From JAHBTB01 sp964451255 (GTDB taxonomy: Bacteria; Armatimonadota; Fimbriimonadia; Fimbriimonadales; Fimbriimonadaceae), in NCBI GenBank assembly GCA_964451255.1, contig CAYVHL010000001.1, positions 868,001 through 932,000 on the forward strand: 64,000 nucleotides of DNA. Direction: 5' to 3'. Made by a program: the position numbers and the translations under genes. The notes under the pieces were generated by a model that was given only the letters and a program-made list of their open reading frames with translations, did not search any database and had not been told where the DNA came from. Positions 42,433-51,613 of the stretch are shown here, piece after piece (positions within the stretch are counted from its first letter, which is position 1; each line of letters starts with the position of its first letter).

Positions 42433-43869
42433 ATGTCTTTTCGCATCAACACAAACATCACGGCGATGAACGCCCTTCGTAACTTGAACATGACCGGCGA
42501 GGCCTTCGGCCAATCGGTCACGCGACTGTCCACCGGCTTGCGGATCAACTCCGCCGCCGACGATCCGTCCGGGCTCATCTTTAGCGAGAATTTTCGGGCG
42601 CAGATTTCTGGCGTCGACGCCGCGATCCGGAACAACCAAGACGCGATCAACTATACGAAGACGGCGGAGGGAGCGCTCGACGAGATCGCCCAGTTGCTTC
42701 GCGACGCGAGGTCACTGGCCGTCCAGAGTGCCAACACCGCGGTATTGAGCGCTGGTCAGCTACAAGCCAACCAGACCCAGCTCAACCTGATGGCCCAGTC
42801 CATTGACCGCATCGCCTCCCAGACTCAATTCGGCACCAAGAAGCTGCTGGACGGCAGTTCAGGAGTCAACGGTTCGGTCATCAACGCCGCCGCCCTGCGT
42901 GGGATCACGCTCAGCGGCACGTTTAACGGCACTTCCTTGACGACAAGCGGCGCCATCGGCGTCAATGTCACGACGGCGGCGACAAAGGCACAAGTCGCGG
43001 GCACCAGGACCGTGGCGGCGGGCAGCGAATCGGCCTACCTTGGCGCGGCAGTCGGAGCCGCGGCCGCTGGCACGTTCTCAATAAACGGCTTCCAGTTCAA
43101 CGTCTCGGCGGCTGACACTTGGGGCCAGGTGATCGACAAGATCAATTCGGCGAGCGGCTCGACCGGCGTCACCGCCCAGTCCAACTTTGCTGGCGGCAAC
43201 GGAAGCGTCGTCTTGACGTCCAGCACCTATGGCACAAAGGGCAACTTCACCCTCGCCGACAGCGGAGTGCTCTTGAGCGGAGCCGGCTCCTCCACCGGCA
43301 CAGGGGTCAACGCCGTGGCGGCGGTGACCATCGGAGGGTCGACTGTCACCTTCAACGGCGGCGTCGCCGGCAACGACGGCCTCACTGTCACTGACACCGA
43401 AGGAAACCGCATCTTGCTCACCGAAACAGCCAGTGGAAACTTCGCCACCGCAGGCTATGTGAACGTGGGTTCGGCGCAGTTCCAAACTGGCGGCAACGCC
43501 AACCAACGGTCGGTCCTGTCGATCGGCAACTTCTCGGCTACGACCCTGGGGGTGTCGGGCCTCGACGTGACCAACCAGTCCGGTGCGACGTCTGCCATCC
43601 AGGCGATCGACGCCGCCATCAGCAACCTCAGCGACAAACGAGGTGAGATCGGCAGCTTCCAGGCCAACATCCTGGAGTCCAATGTCCGCTCGCTCGGCAT
43701 CGCCAAGGAAAACCTGAGCGCCACGGAGTCCGCCGTCCGCGACACCGACATCGCGAGCGAGATGACCAACTACACCAAACTCCAGATACTGCAGCAAAGC
43801 GGCCTGGCTGTCTTGGCCCAAGCAAACAACGCTCCTCAGTCCGTCCTTTCGCTACTTCGCGGTGGCTAG
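42433..43869 (+). CDS. Flagellin
   Basis: A 478-residue filament protein. The conserved N-terminal coiled-coil region starts MSFRINTNITAMNALRNL, with LSTGLRINSAADDPSGL near residue 35. The C-terminal region is SNLSDKRGEIGSFQANILESN...ATESAVRDTDIASEMTNYTK, ending VLSLLRGG. The middle ~220 residues are a Gly/Ala/Thr-rich variable domain with a FlgL/hook-like insert (INGFQFNVSAADTWGQVIDKIN). ATG 42433 has AGGGAAGGAAA upstream. No other flagellar gene is nearby. Confidence 0.95.
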   Translation: MSFRINTNITAMNALRNLNMTGEAFGQSVTRLSTGLRINSAADDPSGLIFSENFRAQISGVDAAIRNNQDAINYTKTAEGALDEIAQLLRDARSLAVQSANTAVLSAGQLQANQTQLNLMAQSIDRIASQTQFGTKKLLDGSSGVNGSVINAAALRGITLSGTFNGTSLTTSGAIGVNVTTAATKAQVAGTRTVAAGSESAYLGAAVGAAAAGTFSINGFQFNVSAADTWGQVIDKINSASGSTGVTAQSNFAGGNGSVVLTSSTYGTKGNFTLADSGVLLSGAGSSTGTGVNAVAAVTIGGSTVTFNGGVAGNDGLTVTDTEGNRILLTETASGNFATAGYVNVGSAQFQTGGNANQRSVLSIGNFSATTLGVSGLDVTNQSGATSAIQAIDAAISNLSDKRGEIGSFQANILESNVRSLGIAKENLSATESAVRDTDIASEMTNYTKLQILQQSGLAVLAQANNAPQSVLSLLRGG

Positions 43870-44000
43870 GCGTGAGGCGCCAGCGAGCGCCGTCCAGTGG
43901 CAGAAGGGGTCGGTTTAGCCCACGACTCTTGAGCCGCCAGCTCCGGGGCTTCCGCCCCCTCCTGGCCACCGGACCACGACAAATGGATTTCTATCCAGCG

Positions 44001-44035
44001 AAAAGACCGCCCGGGCACCCGTCCCGGGCTCTTTC
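44001..44035 (+). terminator. Terminator after flagellin gene
   Basis: GCCCGGG (44009-44015) and CCCGGGC (44023-44029) form a 7-bp stem. It is flanked by AAAAGA on the left and TCTTT on the right, which extend the stem and give a short T-run, about 140 bases past the flagellin stop. Confidence 0.75.
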
Positions 44036-44063
44036 GCGTCTGCTCCTCGGCTACTATCCTTTT

Positions 44064-44474
44064 GTGACCAGCCACAGGCTCGACGACGAAGCGGCGACCC
44101 GGTCACTCGGGGCGTCGTTCGCACCGATTTGGGAGGCGGGCGACGTCGTGTTCCTCGAAGGACCGTTGGGAGTCGGGAAGACGACTTTCGTCCGTGGGTA
44201 CCTCGAAGCACTTGGGTGGACGGAACCGGTGCGGTCTCCGACCTTCAATATCCTTTCTGTGTATCCGACCGACCCGCCGGTTGTGCACGCGGACCTATAC
44301 CGCCTGCAGTCGTGGAAAGGCGTTGGCCTAGAGGACATGCTGGACGAGCACGTCATCTTCGTCGAATGGCCCGACCGCGCGGCAGGCATGGTCCCAGAGG
44401 GCCTCGTATGGCGCGTCAAGTTTCTGTTCCGCGAGAAGGGCCGGACCGTCGCCATAGTGCCCCCGAGGGGCTAA
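44064..44474 (+). CDS. tsaE: TsaE, tRNA t6A threonylcarbamoyladenosine ATPase
   Basis: A 136-residue P-loop protein needed for t6A37 tRNA modification with TsaB and TsaD. The Walker A is GPLGVGKTT (33-41), then RSPTFNILSVYP, HADLYRLQ and FVEWPDRA. I chose GTG 44064 (MTSHRLDDEAATRSLG), which gives the family length; the frame is open further upstream but that part crosses the flagellin terminator. Confidence 0.93.
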   Translation: MTSHRLDDEAATRSLGASFAPIWEAGDVVFLEGPLGVGKTTFVRGYLEALGWTEPVRSPTFNILSVYPTDPPVVHADLYRLQSWKGVGLEDMLDEHVIFVEWPDRAAGMVPEGLVWRVKFLFREKGRTVAIVPPRG

Positions 44475-44488
44475 GCCATACTCTTCCC

Positions 44489-45457
44489 ATGCCCGTCCGA
44501 ATCGGGATCATCAGTTCCGCCCACGTCCATGCACCCAGCTTTGTCGCCTGTTGCCAGGCGTCTGCCGACGCGGAGGTGGTCGGTCTGTGGGACGACGAAC
44601 CGTCGCGTGGCCGACCCTTTGCGGAGCAGCGTGGCGTCGTCTTTTTCGACAATCTGGACGACCTGGCCGCACAAGCAGACGCGGTCGTCATTTGCAGCGA
44701 GAACATGAAGCACGCCGGACAGATCGAGGCGGTCGCCCGGCATAACGTCCATATCTTGTGTGAGAAGCCGGTCGCACCGGTGGCGGAACACGCCCTGCGT
44801 ATCGAAGCCGCGGCTCCAAAGGAAAAGGTGTTCATGACCGCCTTTCCGTGCCCGTTCTCCCCTGCCTTCCAATCACTCCACCAAAAGGTCAAGGACGGGC
44901 TAGTCGGCAAGATCTTGGCGATCAGCGGAACCAACCAGGGGACATGTCCGTTCGGGTGGTTTGTGGAGCAGGACAAGTCCGGCGGTGGGGCGATGGTCGA
45001 CCACACCGTGCACGTCACAGATCTTCTGCGACGCTTGCTAGGGGAAGAGCCCGAGTCCGTGCAGGCCTTCACTGGGAACAACATCTACGGAGAGGGTTGG
45101 GAAGACACCGCCATGGTCAGCGTCGGCTTTCCTAGCGGGGTCTTTGCGACGATAGATTCAAGCTGGAGCAAACCTTCCAGCTACAAGACTTGGGGCAATG
45201 TCAGACTCAGCGTCGTCGGTGAGAAAGGTGTGATCGACGTCGATCTTTTCACACAAGGCTACGACGTATACACGGAGAAGCACTGGCAGGCCGGTGTAGG
45301 AGCCAACCTAGACCAGTTGATGGTCGATGAGTTCTTGTCCGCTGTGACATCCAGCAGGCAACCAAGCGTAACGCTCTACGACGGCCTTCAGGCATCCAAG
45401 GTCGCCATGGCGGCCTACCGGAGCGTCAGCCAAAGCGGAGCCTTGGTGAACGTGTGA
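44489..45457 (+). CDS. Gfo/Idh/MocA-family oxidoreductase
   Basis: A 322-residue cytoplasmic dehydrogenase. The N-terminal nucleotide-binding strand is VRIGIISSAHVHAPSF, where the usual GxGxxG glycines are replaced, as in several divergent members. Then come HILCEKPVAP and the active-site region GGGAMVDHTVHVTDLLRRLLG. It likely acts on a sugar or inositol-like substrate. It starts 14 bases after tsaE. Confidence 0.88.
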   Translation: MPVRIGIISSAHVHAPSFVACCQASADAEVVGLWDDEPSRGRPFAEQRGVVFFDNLDDLAAQADAVVICSENMKHAGQIEAVARHNVHILCEKPVAPVAEHALRIEAAAPKEKVFMTAFPCPFSPAFQSLHQKVKDGLVGKILAISGTNQGTCPFGWFVEQDKSGGGAMVDHTVHVTDLLRRLLGEEPESVQAFTGNNIYGEGWEDTAMVSVGFPSGVFATIDSSWSKPSSYKTWGNVRLSVVGEKGVIDVDLFTQGYDVYTEKHWQAGVGANLDQLMVDEFLSAVTSSRQPSVTLYDGLQASKVAMAAYRSVSQSGALVNV

Positions 45458-45474
45458 CCTGACCATCTGGTCAG

Positions 45475-47655
45475 CTATTGCACTATTGCCGGATAGACCT
45501 CGATGCCGGTCAGGCTGACCTTGCTCGACTCCCTTGGAATGATCCGGAGGTACCTGGAAGTAACTGCAGGCGCACGATAGACCATCGTCGTCCCGTTGAT
45601 CCCGGTATTGCCGATCAAATCGACGTGTTCTGCACCCATCGACTCGTGGAACCAAGCTTTGGCCGAGGACGGGGTCTGAGCGGTGCCATAGCCAGCGATG
45701 TCAAACGCGTTCCAGATACGGCTCCCCTTGGCGAAGGAGATCCGAACCTCCCCAACGGGGCGGTCACGACCGAGGTCAATCTCTATCCACCCGGGTTTGC
45801 TGGTCGTGTCCAGATCGAACGAGGTAGTCGGATTGGAATCCACCAAGGCGACAAGTTGGGCGGGGAGGTCATTGAACGAGTCCGTGACGATCTTGTTCGC
45901 CGCCAGATCCTGGCGGGTATCGATCTCACCCGTACTCTGGTTGACACGGCACTCCAGGGTTCCAACGGACTTGTTTCCGCGGGCGACCTCCTGCCAAAGC
46001 TGCCAGACAGGCATCCAGAGCGAAACAACCGTCGCACCGCGTTTGGTCCGGATCTGCACCCAGGCGTTTCCGCCGTCAGCATCCACCGGGCCGAAGCTGT
46101 TCTTGCTCGCCCCGCGACCGCCGACGCGAAGGTTGCCGAGGGCGTCGGTCTTCATGTGCAGGGCGCCCGCTTCGTCCAACTCGCCCTTAGATGTCGGCAC
46201 GTAATCGACGGCACAGTTCGCCAGGGGTTGTCCCGTCAAGTCTTGGAACCGCAACAGAAGCACGTTCGGCACCTCTTGCATCAGGGCCAACCGGTCGGAC
46301 GCCGATTTACCCCGTAAGGAGTTCAGCAAATAGACTTCGGGCGAGGACACAAGCCCCGACTGCTGCAACGAGACAGGGTTACCGACCGCCTCCTGATAAC
46401 CGATCGGTGGCAAGGGGAGCAGGTTCAACCAGCGGGTGTCGTCCCTTGTGTCACCAAGGACGCCGACCCCGTTCACTTCGACCGGCCACTTGCTCCAGAA
46501 CCCTTTGGGAAGCCCCACAAGGGCCGAGACCAAATCCGTGACAGGCCCTCTCGTGTCGGCCTTGACCGTCGGCGCGCCGTCACCACCGGCGGTGACGAGC
46601 CGCAACCTGGTCAGGCACCCTTCTCGGGCAAAGACATACCGGCTCATAGGAAACACCCACGAGTTCAAAGCGCCGGCGGCGACTTGGTATGCGGCCTGCT
46701 CCTTGAGCCCCCCCGTGACCTGGACCGGTGTGCCGTCCGTCCAGACGGAAGCCTCGTTGTTGACCGGCTGGACGTCGCCCGGACAGGACGCGCTGACCAC
46801 CAAGCGGGCCGATCTTGGATCAGTCGGATTGGATTGAGGTGCTGCGCCAAGGGGCACGGAGACTTCCGCACCAGGGGCGACCTCGGGTCTCTCCGCCTTG
46901 CCAGAATTCGAACCGTCCGACCACTCGAGCGTACCGGCGGGTGCAGGGGCCGATCCGAGGTTGCCGAGCCGTGCCACCCATCCGCCACCCCTTGGTTCTA
47001 CGGTCAGAACTGCCAAGTCTGGCCCGGCCGTCGGGCCGTCTTCCAGTTGGATCTCGAGCCGTGGCCGGTTTTCGAAGAAGTCGCCGCTCAAGAAGGCGCA
47101 GTTGCCCTTGAACGCCAGCCCCAAACCAAAGCTTGAGGCAGGGTGGTCCAGCATCGCTTGCACGGCTGTGCCGAGCCCAGTGACGACGTATTGGTCACCC
47201 TGGGTCGCGCCGGTCGCCTGGACCGGCTGCGAATCATCGGTCGCCCCGGCAGCAGCCCATCTGCGGCGACCAAATCCTGTTGAGTTCCAAGTGGCGGCAA
47301 AGTCCCCGGTGGCTGACTTCTTCTCCTTTCCTGTGGCGGTACCGTCAGCTGACCCTTCCTCCCATCCGGTCGTCATGCGACCCACCGAATCAAGGACTGG
47401 CACGTCTTGGCTCGCCGGTGTCAGGACAAGACGGGCAGACTTCACACGCTTGCCTGGCGGCAAGCCCGACACTAACTGCGGGAAACGCACCAGAGCGACC
47501 ACGCCCGGACCGCCTCGGATGACCGTGTCACGGCCGTAGTCCGTGTCCGGCTTACCCCGGTCGAGGGTCGTGTCCTGTACGTACCGGTCCAGGACCAGCA
47601 CGTCTTCGGGCTGTCCCGGAGCGGACAGGCAAAGGGCCAGCCAGGGTGCAAACAT
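45475..47655 (-). CDS. Secreted DNRLRE-domain protein with C-terminal discoidin-like domain
   Basis: A 726-residue protein with a signal-like N-terminus (MFAPWLALCLSAPG). Residues ~20-205 match a DNRLRE-type domain (DTTLDRGKPDTDYGRDTVI, VALVRFPQL, RPRLEIQLEDG). Residues ~215-300 are a CARDB-like beta domain (PDLAVLTVEPRGGGW). The last ~150 residues resemble an F5/8 type C (discoidin) domain (DSNPTTSFDLD, GWIEIDLGRDRPVGEVRI, SRYLRIIP). No catalytic motif is evident. It is the last gene of a run with the methyltransferase and pst genes (9-base spacing). Confidence 0.78.
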   Translation of the reverse strand: MFAPWLALCLSAPGQPEDVLVLDRYVQDTTLDRGKPDTDYGRDTVIRGGPGVVALVRFPQLVSGLPPGKRVKSARLVLTPASQDVPVLDSVGRMTTGWEEGSADGTATGKEKKSATGDFAATWNSTGFGRRRWAAAGATDDSQPVQATGATQGDQYVVTGLGTAVQAMLDHPASSFGLGLAFKGNCAFLSGDFFENRPRLEIQLEDGPTAGPDLAVLTVEPRGGGWVARLGNLGSAPAPAGTLEWSDGSNSGKAERPEVAPGAEVSVPLGAAPQSNPTDPRSARLVVSASCPGDVQPVNNEASVWTDGTPVQVTGGLKEQAAYQVAAGALNSWVFPMSRYVFAREGCLTRLRLVTAGGDGAPTVKADTRGPVTDLVSALVGLPKGFWSKWPVEVNGVGVLGDTRDDTRWLNLLPLPPIGYQEAVGNPVSLQQSGLVSSPEVYLLNSLRGKSASDRLALMQEVPNVLLLRFQDLTGQPLANCAVDYVPTSKGELDEAGALHMKTDALGNLRVGGRGASKNSFGPVDADGGNAWVQIRTKRGATVVSLWMPVWQLWQEVARGNKSVGTLECRVNQSTGEIDTRQDLAANKIVTDSFNDLPAQLVALVDSNPTTSFDLDTTSKPGWIEIDLGRDRPVGEVRISFAKGSRIWNAFDIAGYGTAQTPSSAKAWFHESMGAEHVDLIGNTGINGTTMVYRAPAVTSRYLRIIPRESSKVSLTGIEVYPAIVQ

Positions 47656-47664
47656 CCTCGCAGT

Positions 47665-48399
47665 CTATCCGGGGAGCATGGCGGCGTAATGGACCCGGTC
47701 GCTTCGTCTGCGGGGGGGATCCAGAGTGTAGCTCTCGAAGACTCGCACTTGGTCGAAACCGGCGTCGGCAAGCGCTTCGCGGACTTCCTGGTCGCTATGG
47801 GCGCGTTGCACATGGGTTTCGGTGATCTCCTCCCCGTCGCGCCAGAACCGCATGTCGACGTTGATGATCCTTGTCGCAGGATCATAGTCGCCCGTCCACT
47901 TGTAGCGGATCTTGGCGTTTCGTCGAAGTTCCACCTGGTCGAACATCGCCGCCTCGAAGGCATAAGCCGTGTTGAGGTCGAACACAAACGACCCACCTGG
48001 CCCAAGGTGCCGCGCCACCCGTGCGACCGCCGAACGGAACCCTTCGAGTTCGACGATGTAATTCAGGCTGTCGAAGAAGGAAAAGGCACCATCAAACATC
48101 GCGCCCAGATCCACCGTCCGCGCGTCGGCCACACGGTATTCGATCTGTACGTCTCTTGACTTGGATTTGCGCCGCGCTTCCTCGATCATGCCGGGCGATA
48201 TGTCGAATCCGGTGACCACGTATCCCGAGTCCGCCATGATCTCGGCTAGGTTCCCCGTGCCACAACAGACGTCCAGGAGAGTGTCCGGGTCGTGTTCGAT
48301 GGTGGCTAGAAGCAGCCGGTAGTAGCCAGCCCACATGCCGTAGGGCACCGACGCCATCAGAACGTCGTAATGGGGGGCGATCGGCCCGAATGCGGACAT
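47665..48399 (-). CDS. Class I SAM-dependent methyltransferase
   Basis: A 244-residue protein. Motif I is LLDVCCGTGNLAEIM near residue 41, the acidic loop is VTGFDISPGMIEEAR, and motif IV is FDGAFSFFDSLNYI. The substrate is not apparent. It lies 13 bases downstream of pstA and 9 bases upstream of the DNRLRE gene, all on the minus strand. Confidence 0.9.
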   Translation of the reverse strand: MSAFGPIAPHYDVLMASVPYGMWAGYYRLLLATIEHDPDTLLDVCCGTGNLAEIMADSGYVVTGFDISPGMIEEARRKSKSRDVQIEYRVADARTVDLGAMFDGAFSFFDSLNYIVELEGFRSAVARVARHLGPGGSFVFDLNTAYAFEAAMFDQVELRRNAKIRYKWTGDYDPATRIINVDMRFWRDGEEITETHVQRAHSDQEVREALADAGFDQVRVFESYTLDPPRRRSDRVHYAAMLPG

Positions 48400-48412
48400 G
48401 ACAGGCCTTATC

Positions 48413-49294
48413 TTACGCTTTGCCCTGGCTTCGCGCTCGAATGAAGATCGTCACCGAGTTGAGCAACAGCAACGCAAAGACCAAGACCAAGATGGCGGCG
48501 GCGGCGGCTGTCTTGAACCCCGGGGCCGGACGACCGATCCAATCGAAGATCTGGAGAGGCAAGACGGTGTAGCGCGACCAGATGTCATGGGGCAAAAACG
48601 AGACATAACCCACGGCGCCTACCACGATGAGCGGGGCTGTCTCTCCGATGGCCCGGCTACCAGCCAGGATGACCCCGGTAAGAATGCCAGGCAACGCGTT
48701 TGGCAAGACGACCCGGAAAATGGTCTGCCACCTTGTGCATCCCATCGCCAAAGCTGCCTCTCGGTAGTACCTGGGGACAGCCTTCAGAGCCTCTTGAGTC
48801 ACCAGGATCACCATCGGCAGCACGAGGATCGACATGGTCAGGGCGCCGGAGAGCACGCTGAACTCCAAGTTCAAAGTGGCGACAAAGACCCCTAGCCCGA
48901 GCATGCCGAACACGATCGACGGCACCCCGGCTAGGTTGGCGATGTTCAATTCAATGAACTTGGTCAGCCTTGTCTTGCGTCTCGTGAACTCCTCTAGGTG
49001 GACGGCGGCGGCAATCCCGACCGGGACCGTGAAGAGCAGTGTCAGGCCCATCACCCAGAGGCTCCCGATGATCGGCGACAAAATCCCCGCCTTCTCGGGC
49101 CTGGGGTGCGGGAACGAGGTCAGAAACGCCGGACTCAGCCTTGCCGCACCGTCCCATACCAGCTTGCCAAGGAGCACGGCCAGAATGACGACGGCCAAAG
49201 AGACCGCGGCAAAGCAGACCGCGCCGAACAGTCTGTCAGTCCGACGGCGGCGCGCCAAGACGGACGCCGATTCTGCAGGAGTGAGCTGCCTCAT
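48413..49294 (-). CDS. pstA: PstA, phosphate ABC transporter permease
   Basis: A 293-residue permease with six membrane segments. Marks are ILSPIIGSLWVMGLTLLFTVPVGIAAAVHLEEF and the ATPase-contact loop YYREAALAMGCTRWQTIFRV. It overlaps pstC by 4 bases. No pstB ATPase or phoU follows; a methyltransferase gene does. Confidence 0.95.
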   Translation of the reverse strand: MRQLTPAESASVLARRRRTDRLFGAVCFAAVSLAVVILAVLLGKLVWDGAARLSPAFLTSFPHPRPEKAGILSPIIGSLWVMGLTLLFTVPVGIAAAVHLEEFTRRKTRLTKFIELNIANLAGVPSIVFGMLGLGVFVATLNLEFSVLSGALTMSILVLPMVILVTQEALKAVPRYYREAALAMGCTRWQTIFRVVLPNALPGILTGVILAGSRAIGETAPLIVVGAVGYVSFLPHDIWSRYTVLPLQIFDWIGRPAPGFKTAAAAAILVLVFALLLLNSVTIFIRARSQGKA

Positions 49295-50235
49295 GCGTAC
49301 CCCCTACGGAACTTCCGCACAAACCTCTGGGCGAGTAGGTTCATGACCAAGGTCATGAGAAACAGCACCAGACCGACCGCGAAGATCGTCTGATACTGCG
49401 GCGTCCCCTGCGAGACGTCACCTTCGCTGACATTGACGATGTAGGCGGTCATCGTCATGATCTCTTCGGCCGGGTTGAGTGTCATTTTGGGTGTTGCTCC
49501 GGCCGCGATCGTGACCGCCATGGTCTCACCTATCGACCTTGACAACGCCAATATAAAGGCGGCCGCCACTCCGCTCAGGGCCGAAGGCACGACGATCTTG
49601 GCGGTCACCTCCGCCTTGGTGGAGCCCAATCCGTAGGCGGCTTCACGCATGGCTTTCGGCACCGAAGCGATGGCGTCCTGACACAGCGACGCGACCAACG
49701 GCAGGCACATGACGCCCACGACGATGCCGCCAGAAAGGGCGTTTGTCGCGCTGATCCCCGGAAAGACCATTCCCAAGACCGGGGTCACCAGGTTGAGCCC
49801 CAGATAGCCAAACACCACCGACGGGATTCCCGCCAAAAGTTCCAGTGCGGGCTTGAGTATCCGCCTGGCCTTGAACGGAGCGTACTCAGCCAGATAGACC
49901 CCGACGAGCAAGCCGAGGGGGACGGAAACGAGCCCGGAGACGAGGGTCACCAACAACGTCCCGCACACCAGCGGCAACACACCATAAACCGGCCGTTCAG
50001 CCGCCGGCGCCCATGTCGTGCCCGTCATGAAGGTCGCCGCGCTGTTGTTCTGGAAGAAGCCGAACGCCTCCTTCGAGAGAACGAACACAATGCCGACGGT
50101 GCACAGGACGCATGCAAACGCGCAGAGGAAGCAAGCTGACCTGGCTACCGACTCTTGGACACGACGGAGGTTGAGATTCCGGCCCACAAACACAGGAGCC
50201 GCCTGACTTACAAAGCTCGATTCAGGCTCGGCCAT
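49291..50235 (-). CDS. pstC: PstC, phosphate ABC transporter permease
   Basis: A 314-residue permease. Marks are YGVLPLVCGTLLVTLVSGLVSVPLGL, ELLAGIPSVVFGYLGL and the EAA loop AMREAAYGLGSTKAEV. ATG 50235 (MAEPESSFV) was chosen because it overlaps the end of pstS by 14 bases; a longer frame to 50343 runs deep into pstS. Confidence 0.95.
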   Translation of the reverse strand: MAEPESSFVSQAAPVFVGRNLNLRRVQESVARSACFLCAFACVLCTVGIVFVLSKEAFGFFQNNSAATFMTGTTWAPAAERPVYGVLPLVCGTLLVTLVSGLVSVPLGLLVGVYLAEYAPFKARRILKPALELLAGIPSVVFGYLGLNLVTPVLGMVFPGISATNALSGGIVVGVMCLPLVASLCQDAIASVPKAMREAAYGLGSTKAEVTAKIVVPSALSGVAAAFILALSRSIGETMAVTIAAGATPKMTLNPAEEIMTMTAYIVNVSEGDVSQGTPQYQTIFAVGLVLFLMTLVMNLLAQRFVRKFRRGYA

Positions 50236-51226
50236 CTGTACGCCCCCGTTTCGACTCTGCGACCACTTTGTCGTACGGTGTTCCAGGCTTGACCCTGAGG
50301 AGTAGAGATCCGACGTCCCGGTTCCGCAGGGTGTCTCGCGCAAACCGGTACAGGTCGTCGGGCAACGGGACGTAGTCCGCGTCCTCCACGGCCTTGACGA
50401 TGTTCCGCGTCTGGACTAAGAAGTCCACGTACCGTTTGACCGCCGGCTTTTTCTCATAGGCCTTGGCATCGACATAACAAAGAAGCGGTCGGCTGAAGGG
50501 TGCGGCACGGCCGTCGAGGATCGTCTGCTCCGACGGGGCCACCGGCCCAGATCCGGCGTCGACTGGCAAAATCCGTAAGGTCTTCGCGTTGAGCGCGGCG
50601 TAGGAGAAGCCCATGTAGCCAAGGGCGTTCTTCTCACGACCGACCACGCTGACGACACCGTCATATTGCGTCTGCTGGCTGTAGTCTTGTCGGGCGTTCT
50701 TCCCGTCGCCGTTCACCACGTTGTTGAAATATTCGTAGGTGCCGTGGGCGCTTGTCGGGCCGACGAGTTTGATCTCCTGCTTGGGCCAGGACGGATCCAC
50801 GTCGGACCACATCTTGACGTTGCTGTCCTTGTCCCAAATCTTGTGCAATTGGCCGAGGGTGATGGATTGCAGCCATTGGTTCTTGGGGTTGACGACCACG
50901 CAAAGGCCGTCGTAGGCGAGGACTATCTCAAAATACTTTCGGCCCTTCGCCGCCAACTTCCTGTCCTCGCCCTGGGAGATAGGGCGCGAAGCGTCGGCGA
51001 TGTCAATTTGGCCCTCAATGAACTTCTTGAACCCGGCCCCTGTCCCGGCCCCGCCGACCGTGATCTCGTCCCGGCCCGTCGCTTGGTAAGCCGTGACGGC
51101 CGCCTCCTGGATCGCAAACACGGTGTCCGAGCCGTCGATGCCGACCATGTGGGCATGGTCGCTTGGCGCGCATCCTCCGCACCAAGCGACTATGACCGCC
51201 AAAGCCGCGCACGACCGGATTCTCAT
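50222..51226 (-). CDS. pstS: PstS-like phosphate-binding lipoprotein
   Basis: A 334-residue solute-binding protein. A short signal peptide ends in a lipobox-like CGGC (Cys19). The phosphate-binding segments are GIDGSDTVFAI, GGAGTGAGFKKFIEGQIDIADASRPI and VGPTSAHGTYEYF, as in the PstS family. It is the first gene of pstS-pstC-pstA, with a candidate PHO box just upstream. Confidence 0.94.
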   Translation of the reverse strand: MRIRSCAALAVIVAWCGGCAPSDHAHMVGIDGSDTVFAIQEAAVTAYQATGRDEITVGGAGTGAGFKKFIEGQIDIADASRPISQGEDRKLAAKGRKYFEIVLAYDGLCVVVNPKNQWLQSITLGQLHKIWDKDSNVKMWSDVDPSWPKQEIKLVGPTSAHGTYEYFNNVVNGDGKNARQDYSQQTQYDGVVSVVGREKNALGYMGFSYAALNAKTLRILPVDAGSGPVAPSEQTILDGRAAPFSRPLLCYVDAKAYEKKPAVKRYVDFLVQTRNIVKAVEDADYVPLPDDLYRFARDTLRNRDVGSLLLRVKPGTPYDKVVAESKRGRTDGRA

Positions 51227-51252
51227 GGTCCACCCGCTGTTTACAAGCGGAA

Positions 51253-51269
51253 TGTTAAGAGCGCGTTAA
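51253..51269 (-). promoter_or_regulatory. Candidate PHO box upstream of pstS
   Basis: On the minus strand TTAACG (51269-51264) and TTAACA (51258-51253) are direct repeats with an 11-base period, matching the TT(A/T/C)ACA repeat layout bound by PhoP in Bacillus. A weaker TTGTAAAC follows. The repeats end only 27 bases before the pstS start, which leaves little room for a leader. Confidence 0.45.
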
Positions 51270-51274
51270 TTCGC

Positions 51275-51613
51275 CTAAAGCGACTCTAGGACCACGACGG
51301 CGGCGGCGACCCCGCGTTCGTGGCTGATCGAGACATGAACCCGAAAGCGTGCCGGATCGAAAGAGTCGTGGTGGATTCTGAGGTAGGGGCTACCGTCGGG
51401 GTTGTTCAGCACCTCCACATCGTGCCATCGGTTCAGCCCGGGGATGCACTTGGCGACGGCCTCTTTGGCCGCCCAACGGCCCGCTACCCGGGCCAACGTC
51501 AGGTCTTGTTGCCGCTCGCCTTCAGTCAAGAGCCGCTCGATGAACCCCTTGCGCCGCATCGCCTTGGCGATGCGCGAAGTCTCGACGACGTCTATGCCGA
51601 CGCGCTCGATCAC
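51275..51613 (-). CDS. acpS: AcpS, holo-[acyl-carrier-protein] synthase
   Basis: A 112-residue phosphopantetheinyl transferase that activates ACP for fatty acid synthesis. It has the Mg-binding Asp in GIDVVETSRI (Asp8) and the catalytic loop GRWAAKEAVAKC near residue 46. The C-terminal strand is VHVSISHERGVAAAVVVLE. It overlaps the upstream Fe-S protein gene by 4 bases. Confidence 0.95.
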   Translation of the reverse strand: MIERVGIDVVETSRIAKAMRRKGFIERLLTEGERQQDLTLARVAGRWAAKEAVAKCIPGLNRWHDVEVLNNPDGSPYLRIHHDSFDPARFRVHVSISHERGVAAAVVVLESL

